Source: Fulvia fulva
Lineage: Eukaryota; Ascomycota; Dothideomycetes; Mycosphaerellales; Mycosphaerellaceae
Length of the DNA: 64,000 nucleotides
Assembly: GCF_020509005.1 (NCBI RefSeq)
Contig: NC_063022.1
Location: forward strand, 1,674,001 to 1,738,000
Reading direction: 5' to 3'
This document shows, piece by piece, positions 36,171 to 46,860 of the stretch. The notes below the pieces were generated by a model, which did no database searches, was not told the origin of the DNA, and saw nothing but the letters and a program-made list of their open reading frames with translations. The stretch's first letter is position 1. Each line of letters starts with the position of its first letter. Both the position numbers and the translations under genes were made by a program.

Positions 36171-38285
36171 CTAAGAGACGTAGGAGCAATACTGCTACGC
36201 GATATAAGAGAAGAAGGCATAGATAAGACGCGATAAGCTATAGGACTAGAGAGCGACGATCGGGCTCGTTATAGAAAACCCGGAATAGATATAGAGACTT
36301 ACTAGATAGGCACGACTACCTAAAGAGCAATAAGCCCCTTACTTCCCCCTAATCGTAGACCGCGAAGGGATTGCCTAGGCTACGTCCCGGGGCAAGGCAA
36401 AAGCGTTAGCCGACTATTTCTTTTCGACGTAAGTAGAGGCAGACCTTATAGACATCGACCCGAGTATATACCCGGAACCCCTAGACATAGATTAGGCGGT
36501 TAGCTCTAATATAGTAATAGGAGTCATAAGTAAGCTAAAAGGACGAAAAGCCCTAGGCCTAGATAGGATACTAAACGTACTACTAAAAGAGTATAGAGAA
36601 GAGATCGCGCCGAGCCTTATAAACCTATTTACCGCGTGCCTACGGCTAGGGTATCACCGAAAGCCGTATAGAGAGTCTATGATAGTAGTGCTACGTAAGC
36701 TATAGAAGGAAGACTATACTTAGCCCAAGTCGTATAGACTAATAGTACTTCTAAATACGATAGGGAAGGTCCTAGAAAAGATAGTAGCCTAGAGACTTAC
36801 GTAGCTTACCGAGGACAACTACGTACTCCTAGTAACACAGATAGGGGGAAGAAGCTAGCGATCGACACTAATAGTAATAGAGCTAATTACGGAGCAAATT
36901 CAGACCCTCTAGTACTACGGTAGGAACCGAGCGGCGTCCTTACTATCCCTCGACATTGTAGGGGCCTTCGATAACGTCTTATACTAAAGGCTAATATATA
37001 TCCTATAGCAGAAAGGCATCCCCTAGTAGGTAACGTCGTTCGTCTACTCCTTTCTCTAGGAACGGACGACATACCTAGTCCTAGGAAGGTACACGTCCGA
37101 CCCGGTAAAGGTAGAGACTAGAATACCTTAGGGATCTACTCTCTCCCCTATCCTATTTCTAATATTTATGTCGTATCTAATCCCCCTACTCACCTCTCCG
37201 CAAACCTTAGTATCGGGGTTCGTAGACGATATAAACATCCTAGCCTAGTCAGACTTAATAGAAGAGAACTGTCGCCTCCTTAAAGATAGGCATAAGAAAT
37301 ACGAGGAGTAGGCAAAGAAGTATAGTACCCGGTTCGCCCCTAAAAAGTACTAACTTATACAATTTAGTAAAGCGAGAATATACTATAATATAAAGGCGGC
37401 GGTAAGAATCTAAGGCTACGAGACTAAGCTATTAGCGGAGCTACGAGTACTAGGGATCTAGCTCGACCCGAAGCTAAGCTAGAATGTACAGATTAAGAAA
37501 GCCTAGAGTCGAGCGTAAGTCAATAAAGCCTCGATAAAGAGGCTTACGGCATCTATATAGGGAGTAACATTCGATAAGGTAAGAGTAATATATAAGGCGA
37601 TCGTTAGACTAGCTATATTATACGGGGCATAGATTTGGGGAATAGGAGGCGTAGGCAAGCCGATCCCGAAACGGATAGAGCAACCCCTAAATAGGACATA
37701 GGTAGGCAACCTACGTAGGGTACTAGGCGTATATAAGACAACGTTAATAAGCACGGTAGAAATAGAGACAGGAATACTACTAATCGGTCAGTACATCTAG
37801 GGAATAAGAATTTAATACGCGGCAAAGACGACAGGTTACCTAGTACAAACTACGATCTAGGAGGCAAATAATAAGATAGAAAGCCGCTACCGGAGAGGGG
37901 TAGGACATAGGACAAGCCAAAAAGAGGATGACCTTACTACCTTTACGGCCGTATAGACAAGCACCGAATGGCTAGTACGAAAGGAGGAGGAGCGTAGGAC
38001 TCGCTAGGCCGGCGGGAGCAAGGCTAAGACCTAAAGCCTAGCGGAATAGATAGCTAGCTACCTATAGGAGTAGGACTAGAAAAGGAAGCCCCCTAAGACA
38101 ATAGGCCCGATAGCGCTCCGAGCCTTCTAGAGACACAATTACTAGCTATATAGGGACCTAACAAGGGCCGAAGCAAGCATAGCGATCTAAATTAGGTCCG
38201 AACATATTGGATTAAGGGCCTACCTGTTTAGGAGACGCGTACTAGACATCTATAGCCTAGCCTACTAGTGTAGCTACCTATCGTA
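36171..38285 (+). pseudogene. LINE-2 ORF2, 5'- and 3'-truncated, RIP-broken
   Basis: Starts just before the RT, at a point matching about 4775 of LINE-1. Order and motifs match LINE-1: SYRLIVLLNTIGK, LLSLDIVGAFDNV, GSTLSPILF and catalytic FVDD near 37220, then a thumb region and an RSEHIGLRAYL segment near 38195. Sequence is diverged from LINE-1 well beyond RIP. It ends before the C-terminal finger is complete, at the junction with pogo P1. Confidence 0.8.
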
Positions 38286-39300
38286 CGGTATACGGTAGCT
38301 AGAGCACTTCTAGAAGTATACTATAGCTCGTACGACTAGGGTATAGAGACTGCTTATTATCGATAGCTACGAGAGCTATAACTCGAAGGCATTCTAGAAT
38401 CTATATAAGGAATACAAGATCTTAGCCCTATATATACTATCGTACGCCTCGTACTTACTCTAGCTATTAGATATAGGTTACTATTCGCCTTTAAAGAAGG
38501 TATACGGTACTTGGCTCTCGGGCTTAGTACGCTAGCGTATTACTTATATCGATAAAGTAGAGTTCCTACGCGCCTTCCGGGTAGCCTATAACGCTATATT
38601 TAGACAGGAGAACATCCTATCGAGCTTTAGAGGCGCTAGTTTAGTTCTATTTAATCTATAGGTAGTGATAGACAAGCTTAATATCAAGCTATGTACGCTA
38701 ACCCCTATAGCTCCGGACTCTACCCCTTAGGAGTCAAAGACACTACGAACTATAAAAGAATTCGACTCTTAATCGACACTAGTAACAAATAAAATGCGTG
38801 CCCGGGCAGGTTTATCGCTAAACTCGTTATAGGAAGGGGTATATTAGCTTGTGAAAGGGAGTAGAGGGATAGCGTATTAGATAGCTCTTATACGAAGCGA
38901 GATTAGTAAGCTACGTAAGTCTAACGAGGCCCTTATATAGCGAAAAGTATGAAAGCGTAAGTATATTTAGTCTAGAGGGTCTCTAACCTTCGATAAGGCG
39001 TCGTAATTAATACCTCTAGAGGATACTAGGAGGCAGGAAGTGAGTAGAGAGTCGCTAGATAGTGTTCGGCTAGTACTAAGGCTACGACGCTATAAGCGAT
39101 ATAGCGAGTCGGGGTATAACGTACGTACCTATTAAGTAGACTTACTAGATAGCGAAGAATCTGAAGAGGAATTGTCCTCCTAGTAACGATTCTGTAGGAT
39201 GTCGTCGTGTTAAGATACCGTCGTAATCAAAGTACAAGTAGTATAGTTCTTAGCAAAAGTAGCCGCTCGGTAGTATAGCCCGCTCGGTAGTAAAGCACGT
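38286..39300 (+). pseudogene. Fot1/pogo transposon P1, 3' half with terminal repeat
   Basis: C-terminal part of a DDE transposase: an IRQLEHFQKYT segment, LLIID (second catalytic Asp region) near 38358 and LLQLLDIGYYSPLKK (third acidic region) near 38460, then a long basic tail. The 3' terminal inverted repeat lies at about 39243-39300, ends ACGT and is followed by TA, as expected for pogo. The 5' half is absent: it is fused to LINE-2 at about 38285. Confidence 0.8.
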
Positions 39301-39451
39301 TATTGTATTATAATCACTATATTTATAAGCTAGAGGGGAAACTATTTACCTAACTAAGCCGATTCTAGCTACCGTAGTAAACACTACTTCTTCTTTAAAT
39401 ACTACTTCTTCTTCTCGCGCTTTCTATCTTTTACTCGAATATACTACGTAC
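39301..39451. other. Spacer with pyrimidine-rich direct repeats
   Basis: Contains two copies of an ACTACTTCTTCTTTAAAT-like unit near 39385-39415. No gene. Confidence 0.4.
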
Positions 39452-39676
39452 TGTTAAGAACAGGACACGAATTGCGCAGCCGTGGAAGATAGAAATTACA
39501 GATTATGTGAATGAAGAAGGACCCAATAGGATAGCGTGTATCTATGCACAGTATCGCTAGTTGATGGTGTAGGTATTTCAGGAGGGACAGCTGCACTCAG
39601 GACTTGACTGGCAAGCCCTGATTACTGATCCCCCTAAGCACCTAATGTTGACCCTATGACCTGCATATTCTCAACA
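39452..39676 (-). repeat. Copia-M 3' LTR
   Basis: Minus-strand sequence begins TGTTGAGAATATGC at 39676 and ends TGTTCTTAACA at 39452. It is homologous over its length to the solo LTR at 52208-52441, which fixed these ends. Confidence 0.8.
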
Positions 39677-39699
39677 CTCCTACTCAGGTCAGAAGGTCT

Positions 39700-42600
39700 C
39701 AAACAATCCCTTATGCAAGCTAGAGCTGCCTTACAAAGTTTTGAAACTGCTGGCCATTGAGGGGCTTAGTCAGCCTATTAGCAACCATGTCCTTTGTGTA
39801 GCAGTAATCTACTGCAATCTTCCTTTGCTACTAGAGATTCCTGACATAGTGGTATGCCACATCAATATGCTTTGACCTGTCATAGACATAGGCATCTTTG
39901 ACAAAGGTCAAAGCTGCTTGGTTGTCACCTATAAGCTTCACTGGTCTCAGCTCATCAACAGTACTTTTGCTTGCCTTGATCCTAGGTTAGAATGAACACT
40001 CTCTAACTAGGTCAGGACACCTCATCTCTCTGAGGACTGTAGCAAGAAACTGTGACTGCTTGGCTGCTGCATTCATGGCTATGAACTCAGCCTCTATTGT
40101 TGATGTGGCAACAGACTTCTGCTTCCTACTTATCTAGGACACAGGTGATCCACAAAGGAACCACATATGTCCAAGGATTGAGACTCTGTCTGCCTTGTCC
40201 ATGGCATAATCAGAATCTGAGTATCCCTAGAGAATACCTCCTCCTCTTCTGTACATCAAGCCCAGGTCCGGGTATGATCTCAGATACCTGGAGAGTTTCT
40301 TCAAAGCTCTAAGGTGTTGCTTTGAAGGGTCAGCAACATATGAGCTGATTCTTCTAAGGGGGAAAGCAAGGTCTGGCCTTGTCATTGTCATTGGCCACAT
40401 CCAGGTACCATTGCAACTCTGGTACTTCTGTTTGTTGCACCTCTCATCCATAGTAGCTGAAGGTCTTAGATCCTCATAGCTGTCCATAGGTGAGAGTGTG
40501 GGTGTGGCCTTCTCTAGAGAGATGCCCATCTTGGCAAGGTTAGTTTAGATGTAGTGTCCTTGATCAAGCTTTACAGTACCTTAGGACCTGTTTCTTGTAA
40601 TCCTCATTCCAAGGATCTTCTCAGGTTCCCCAAGATCTTTGATCTTGAACACTCTTCTAAATTTAGCCTTGAACCACTGAACATCTGACAGCTTTGGAGC
40701 TGCAATGGGGATGTCATCTACATAGGTGAGGACCATGATGTCTCTTCCTCTGTGGATGAGTAGGCATGGATCTACCTAGGACTAGGTAGATCCAATCTGT
40801 TCTAGCTTGGCAACATAGAGCTTGTTCCAATCTCTAGCTGCTTGCTTCAGTCTATATAGGCTTCTAAGGACCTTAAAGACCATATTTGGTGGAATTTCAA
40901 CACCTAGGGGTGGGATCATATAGATGTCTTCAAGAAGGCTACTTTCGGTGAAAGCATTGTTCACATCTACCTAGTGCATCTCAAGATCTCTCTCACATAC
41001 TATAGCCATAAAGACCCTAAGGGTATCATGCCTAACAGTAGGTGCAAAGGTCTCTTTAAAGTCAACACCATATTTCTGTGAAAATCCTCTTATAACCAGT
41101 CTTGCCTTGAACTTTTCAATAGCTCTACTAATCATTCTTTTCACATCAAAAACCCACTTAGATGTAACTAGGTTTGCACCCCTTGGTGGTACAACTGGAT
41201 CCAAGGTGTTGTTGCTTCCTAAGGCAATAAGTTCTTTCTGGATTGCCTCTTTCCACATATGTCCCCAATTAGGGTCTCCCACTGCCTCCTTATAGGACTT
41301 TGGGATTGGCACTTCCTGCTAGTAGGCCATGGCCTGCCCAACAGCAGCAAATGCATGTCCCTCCACATCATTCAGGATTTCCTTAACCCAGCTCATAGTT
41401 AGATCAAGATGAAACATCTGAGCAATCAATGCCCTATGATGCTTGGCGTTATGCTCAGCAGAGCCATCATCTTCATCCCCGCTTGACCTCTTGTTACGTG
41501 CAAGCTGAGGTGACTGTTGAGGTTGATCCTCCTGAACAGGTTCCTCTTCCTTTTCTTTTCTTGGAGTCCCCTCTACTCCAATCTTCTGGTACTCTCTAAT
41601 GTCTTTTGGAGGTTAGGGAAGTTGCACAAACAGAGGCTTTGCCTGGAGCTGCTGTGGCTGCATTGATGAACTGGAGACCTGAGCAGGAGGTCTTCCAACG
41701 GGGTTTCTCTTGAGGGCTCTGCTTGACTGGTTTGTGAAGGTGATGCCAAGATCCATATCACCCACCTTTTCATTCTCAAACCAGTCAACTTGCCCGTGTG
41801 TTCTGATGGCTTTCATGTCAGGCTCCCAGAAGAGCCATTGCTTTGTGGTGTTCTCTATATAGCCAACAAAGACAACTTCTTTACCCCTATTCATGAGCTC
41901 GTCACTTCTCAAGCCTTGAGGTTAGGATCTCGGGTCTACACAGACCACTGCTTTACATCCCTAGACTCTCAAATGGTCAACTGATGGTACCTGGCCAGTG
42001 AAGGCTTCTTCTAGTGAAAGAGTAGTACCATCTATTATTGGTCCATTTGGAAATCTGTTTCTGACCACAGTTTGAGCAATAAGGGCCTCTGGCCAGAATT
42101 CAACTAGCATATTTGAGTCCTCAAGCATAGCTCTTACTGTGTTCTCAGAGGCTTGGATTGACCTTTCTACAGGTCCATTCTGAAGTGAGTTTTCGGCATC
42201 AGTTGTGTCTATCTGAATGCCAAACTCCTTCTCCTACTGTTTTAGCAAGGAAAGAATTTCCCTTGTACCATCACTACGGATTGCAGATAGAAAACACCTT
42301 AAGCTGTTCTCTACCTGAACCTTCTATTCCTTTAGAGCTGTAGGAGCATCACTGCTAGCCTTCAAAGGGATTACCCACTTCTTCCTTGAGAAGTTGTCTA
42401 CAATCTTAAGCCAGTACTTGAAGCCAAGTCTTGAGACTGCACCTTGAAAAGGCCCACAGATGTTAATAGAGATGAGGGCCAGCCTCTCTCCTTTCCTCTC
42501 TGTGGCAGGTCCTTTGAACTTCCTCATGTTTGTAAGGGAGCAGACCTTACAGTTCTGGTGTTCAGAAGGAACAGGAATGGGATCTTTCTTGTTAGTGACT

Positions 42601-42990
42601 CTATACAGGTTTCTTAGCACTCCCTTGCTAAGGTGTGCATATCTTCTATGCCATAGCTCCTACTGGTCCTGGGACTCAGTGGCAGTCATAGCCTGTTCCA
42701 ATTCACACTCAAAATGTGTACCTAACTTGGACAGATCCAAGTCATGCTCCTATAGAGAGGCATATGCTTGAGGCATAGCTCCAAGCTGCTCTAAAACACT
42801 TTGAATGAATGGAACACCCCCTCTCAGCTTTGTCTGGACAACAGGTTTTCCAGAAAGGGATTTAAGGGTGAAACTGGGTGGTTAGACAGCAAACTGTTGG
42901 CTGAACTGATTCCAAGAAACAAGGCTAACTCCAAGGCCAGGAACAAACAAAACATTCTTCAAGACAATCTGCTTCCTAGAAGGACCACCC
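39700..42990 (-). pseudogene. Copia-M pol (integrase, RT, RNase H), lightly broken
   Basis: From right to left: GAG-pre-integrase and integrase at about 42320-42620, with HQNCKVC zinc residues and a VDNFSRKKW segment. The first catalytic Asp site reads SIN, a TTGAC-to-TTAAC type change. RT runs 41312 to about 40500 with WVFDVKR, KARLVIRGFSQ, VDVNNAFTES and an intact YVDD at about 40711-40724. RNase H at about 40000-40230 has an STIEAEFIA segment. Open pieces include 40971-41312 and 40227-40529. Breaks are mostly TAG from TGG or CAG. Integrase before RT defines Copia. The product would be a pol polyprotein for cDNA synthesis and integration. Confidence 0.85.
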
Positions 42991-42999
42991 ATCACTGCA

Positions 43000-44000
43000 C
43001 TCCCCTCATGTGTGGCATGTAGGTAGCCACCCCCAACCTTGATCCACTTCCTCTTCTGAAGAGGTTTCAGGGTCCTTTGGCTTCCACAGTCGAATGGGCA
43101 ATCTCATCAACTTCATCATCCTCTGATGGTGTCTCAGGGTCTGATGAGTCTTCCTGCGTTGTATGGGCTCTCGCAGGCTTCTTGGTGGATGAGGCTTTCT
43201 TCTTCTGGCTGTCACCCACCTTCCTTGTAAGGTCCTTCATCACCACTAGGATGTCCCTCAGGCTTAGGGATGGGGACCTCCTTCTCGGTGGTGATGATTG
43301 TCTCTTTGTAACAGAGGTGTTTCCTCTGTTGAGCTTGTCCTTCCTGACAGCATGCTTGGCTCCAGAGAGGTGTGGGCAATCCTTGATCACATGATCACCA
43401 TCACAGAGATGGCAGGTGATCTTGCCCTGGAAACCTCTTCCTGCAAACATTGCTGTTTCCTTGGATGCAACTTCCAGCCTGGATTCATGTGACTCAAGCA
43501 GTTGTAGACAATCTTTATATAACAGTCCTGGCTAGGCCAGGATGGTGTTCTTGGTCTCAAGATACACCTTAGGCAGGGCTTGAAGCAGATGCTTTAGCTT
43601 CCTTGTAGGCTCTCTGTAGTGAGCCTCTGCTGGGTCAACTTCAGCAATCCTTCTTGCAAGATTGCTAAGGTGGACCCAGGCCTGTTTGATGGTCATGCCA
43701 TCTGTCATTCTGAAGTTGATCAATTCTTAAATAACTGCTATTGCATATGCAGCATGAACCTTGCTGTACTTTGCCCTCATCTTGAGCTAGATCTCTCTAG
43801 CTTGTCTTATCTCTAACACCTCATCTTGGTCATCTTGTGAAAGGCAGATGAAGATCTTATATCTTGCCTTTGCATTTGCTTTCCTCCTAACTGGACTGTA
43901 TCTTGACTCTCTAAGTCTAGGTGAGGGATCTGATGACTCAGATAGTGTTAAGGAGCTAGGTGTGCTTGATAATAGATGGCTTCTATCTATAACCTAAAGC
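43000..44000 (-). pseudogene. Copia-M gag, lightly broken
   Basis: The minus frame 43450-43067 carries the zinc knuckle CHLCDGDHVIKDC (C-x2-C-x3-H-x4-C, one residue shorter than usual before His) followed by a Lys/Arg-rich and Ser/Glu-rich tail. Upstream 43723-43532 has the gag helical core with an LSNLARRIAEVDP segment. The same short-spaced knuckle appears in Copia-P. Confidence 0.75.
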
Positions 44001-44145
44001 ACATCTTAAGCTTCAAGATGGTCTTGTATGAATAAGAACCATGTCCCCTAGTGTCCTTAGTTAGGATAGGTGCTGCTCTCCTCCTACTAAGGGTGCTATG
44101 TCCAGTTTCCTCTATACTTTTATATATAGGACAGGATGGCTACCT

Positions 44146-44579
44146 ATAGAAGAAAGGTATTCGTTCGTACGCGATCGGATCGATAGGAGGTGAACTGAAC
44201 GCGAGGTTAATAGTAGAGAGAATCGCTGTCCACTAGAAAGCGAGGAAAGTCGGTCGTAAGGATCGTGTTTCTAAGACACTGTCTATACCTCTTTTAGGGG
44301 AGGGTGTTCTGAGACACTACGGCTCTCTTAGACGGAACAGTTAGTTAGTAAGGACAACGCGATGTTCTAAGAGCAACGCTTCCTAGTAGGCTCGCCTACC
44401 TTTCTAAGGTATTAGTATAGGCTTCTCTTCTAACCCTCTAAGTTAGTCAAAGTCTAATAGTACCTTACTAGGCTCTTTCACGACTAACATACACCTATAG
44501 CGAGCTGTAGCTTCCTATATAATACGGAGGCGGCCTCTAGTCTGCCCTTCCTTTTAGTATTATAGAGGAATAACTACTA
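44146..44579. other. RIPed spacer between Copia-M and pogo P3
   Basis: No gene. It has two imperfect copies of a TTCTAAGACACT-like unit (near 44270 and 44310). CpA is partly retained. Confidence 0.4.
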
Positions 44580-45139
44580 ACGTACTTTACTACCGAGCGG
44601 GCTATACTACCGAGCGGGCTACTTTTACTAAGAACTGTACCACTTCTATAGATATAGCTATACAACTACTATTATAGCGTATATTGTCTTTAAACGAGGC
44701 CAAACTGACCTTAGCTGTCTAGGCTACGAAACGCGACGCGACAATCACAAATCGACTTGCTATAAAGGTATACGACGCGTCTCGAACTATACTAGAGTAT
44801 CGATTAAATAGACGACCTCCTCGGGGTGACTACGAGCCTAATTCGAAGAAGCTTATAGAGCTAGAAGAGAGGGTGATACTTAAGCATATACTCGAGCTAG
44901 ATCTTATAGGTTTCCCGCTATTAAAGGCTAGTATACGAGTAATAGCCGATTTATTACTATAAGAGAAGGTTCTTAAGCCCACTAGTCTTAATTAGACAGA
45001 TAGGTTTATTAGGCGGTATCGTAAGCTAAAGGTTTGTATAATACGTAGATATGATTATTAGCGAGCCCTAATAGAAGATCTAGACGTTATTAAGAAGTAG
45101 TTCTTACTTATACGTAATATAAAGGAGAAGTATAGTATC
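44580..45139 (+). pseudogene. Fot1/pogo transposon P3, 5' half with terminal repeat
   Basis: The 5' terminal repeat begins ACGTACTTTACTACC after a TA and contains two tandem CCGAGCGGGCTA units. The transposase N-terminus follows: a helix-turn-helix with EAKLTLAV and LNRRPPRG segments, then a CENP-B-type region with ERVILKHILELD, DRFIRRYRKLK and RRYDYQRALIED. At 45139, after GTATC, the frame is cut by the 5' LTR of Copia-P. The 3' half is not found on the other side. Confidence 0.8.
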
Positions 45140-45374
45140 TATTAATATGTAGCATCTCAAAGGGAGTTAACAATTAGGAAGTGATCTAGTAGCCTAAGGC
45201 ATCTACGATAACTTAGCTTATAGGGAGATACCTTCTCTCCCCTTTAGCTTAGATAGACATCTAATACAATTAACACATTAGTTCCTAATATATTGCTATA
45301 TACTCGTGCTATTAGTCAGTTAAAGATTGATCTCTTACTCCACTCCGCTACTATTAATCCGTACCTATTTAATA
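45140..45374 (+). repeat. Copia-P 5' LTR
   Basis: Begins TATTAATATGTAGC (from TGTTAAGATGTAGC), ends CCTATTTAATA. 235 bp, matching the other three family LTRs. Confidence 0.85.
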
Positions 45375-45389
45375 GGTTATAAGCCCGGG
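45375..45389 (+). promoter_or_regulatory. Copia-P primer-binding site (probable initiator tRNA-Met half-molecule)
   Basis: GGTTATAAGCCCGGG follows the LTR directly. Allowing one RIP change (TGA to TAA) it reads GGTTATGAGCCCGGG, complementary to the anticodon stem-loop (CUCAUAA) of fungal initiator tRNA-Met. Copia elements are known to use a tRNA-iMet half as primer. Confidence 0.6.
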
Positions 45390-45399
45390 TTTATGTAGG

Positions 45400-46860
45400 A
45401 ATACGAGCAACCTATATTAGTATAGGTTACTTATATCCCTTGCTATCGTAGCAGAAAACATCTAGGAATTAGAAGTCTACCCCGTCTATCTTATTAAGGA
45501 GCTTAGTTCGATACTAAGTAATAGGTAACCTAGATAAGGACTCTATACGGCTTACTTAAAGCCAATACCTTAAAGATACTCTATAGGCAGAATTGCATCG
45601 AGATGCTATTAAGAAGGACTTTAAGTAAGTCATTTGAAGCTCTACTAGGAGAGACAGACCTATGTCCTAGCCCCGAGACCTTATACCGCTCCTTCTTTAC
45701 TTTACTAAGTAGGCCTTAGTATCTACACCTACGAACTTTCCTATTCTATACTAGAAGCCTTAGTAGGATCTGAGCTACTACTTTGGAATATATACACCTT
45801 GTTTCATTACATCCAATCTATTATAGATTTATACTAAGAGAAGATAGAGGAGAAGGGAGGCAAAATCCTTATTCTTAGGAGGGACAATTAGAAGAGATAG
45901 TTTAACCTTTAGAGATATAAGATAGAGAGCTAATCAGTATTCTTTACAATTAATGACCTAATAGAAGTGTCTTTTAACAATATTAAGGGCAAGACTCTGA
46001 AACTCTAAGAAGAGGCTACAACTAAAGGGATCCTTAATACGCTAATATAGACAAGATATAATATAGTATATAACTTTAGTATCCTTAGTAGGATTATAGA
46101 AGAAGATGAATTTGAGCTTAAGGGCTTATATAAATCTAGAACAGCTGCTAAGAAGTAGGTGTATCTCTAGAACAAGTATAGCTAGGTGCTACTAACCTAT
46201 ATATATAAGCTTATAAAGCAATTTATGACCTTTAAGATAAGTAAAGAGTTCACTATTAGATCTATATAGACACACCTAGTTTCTCTTAGAAAAAGGATTG
46301 CTTATGTTGACCTAGAGGGTTAGTATTATAGGAAAGCTAATGTGAGGATGACCTAGCTCTTAAGCTCACTGCTACCTAACTACTATATAGCTAGGGATAC
46401 TATTATAGCTTAGCTAAAGATAGATTATAAAAGGACCTTAAAGATCCTTGAAGCTTAAGAAGCTAGGTTAGATCCCTCTAAGGCTAAGTATAGTATAGTA
46501 GCCACCTAGGTCAAGCCCTTAGGTCTAGTAAGACCACTCTCCTACCTTCTCTATAAGAAGGATCATCTAATTAAGGACTGCTCTAGTCTACCTAAGGCAA
46601 GAAAGGTCCTTAGATCTTATTCCTAACTACTATCTTCCTAGAATATAACATATATTAAGAAGAAGAGAACTCTACTACCCACTTTAAGGAGGACACTAAG
46701 AGAGAAGTCCTCTATAGAAGAACTTAAGAAAATGGTGAAGAAACTCAGCTCTGATATGCTGTCACTCTAGAAGAACTAGGCCTAGTCTTATACCTCTAAA
46801 GCAAAGAAGACTAGAAAAGGTTTTTCCGCCTAAGAGTCACGTGACTTATGCAGCTCATCC
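45400..46860 (+). pseudogene. Copia-P gag, RIP-broken
   Basis: A plus-strand degenerate frame. The knuckle near 46525-46570 reads Y-x2-Y-KKDH-LIKDC, where both first cysteines have become Tyr. It aligns with the intact CHLCDGDHVIKDC of Copia-M, which supports RIP as the cause. Confidence 0.65.

Larger units (their letters stand above)
35094..38285 (+). mobile_element. Chimera D: leader joined to a second LINE family (LINE-2)
   Basis: Leader 35094-36170 is followed immediately by ORF2 of a LINE clearly related to but different from LINE-1. The right end is cut by pogo sequence at about 38285, so tail and target duplication are missing. Heavily RIPed. Confidence 0.85.
39452..44145 (-). mobile_element. 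Copia-M: Ty1/Copia element with little RIP, one LTR
   Basis: CA and TG are abundant throughout this block and drop abruptly outside it. On the minus strand it runs gag, integrase, RT, RNase H, polypurine tract (CTGAGTAGGAG) and a 225-bp 3' LTR at 39452-39676. No 5' LTR is found near 44 kb, so the 5' end is truncated. Only scattered stops interrupt the frame. It is the youngest or least RIP-exposed element here. Confidence 0.85.
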
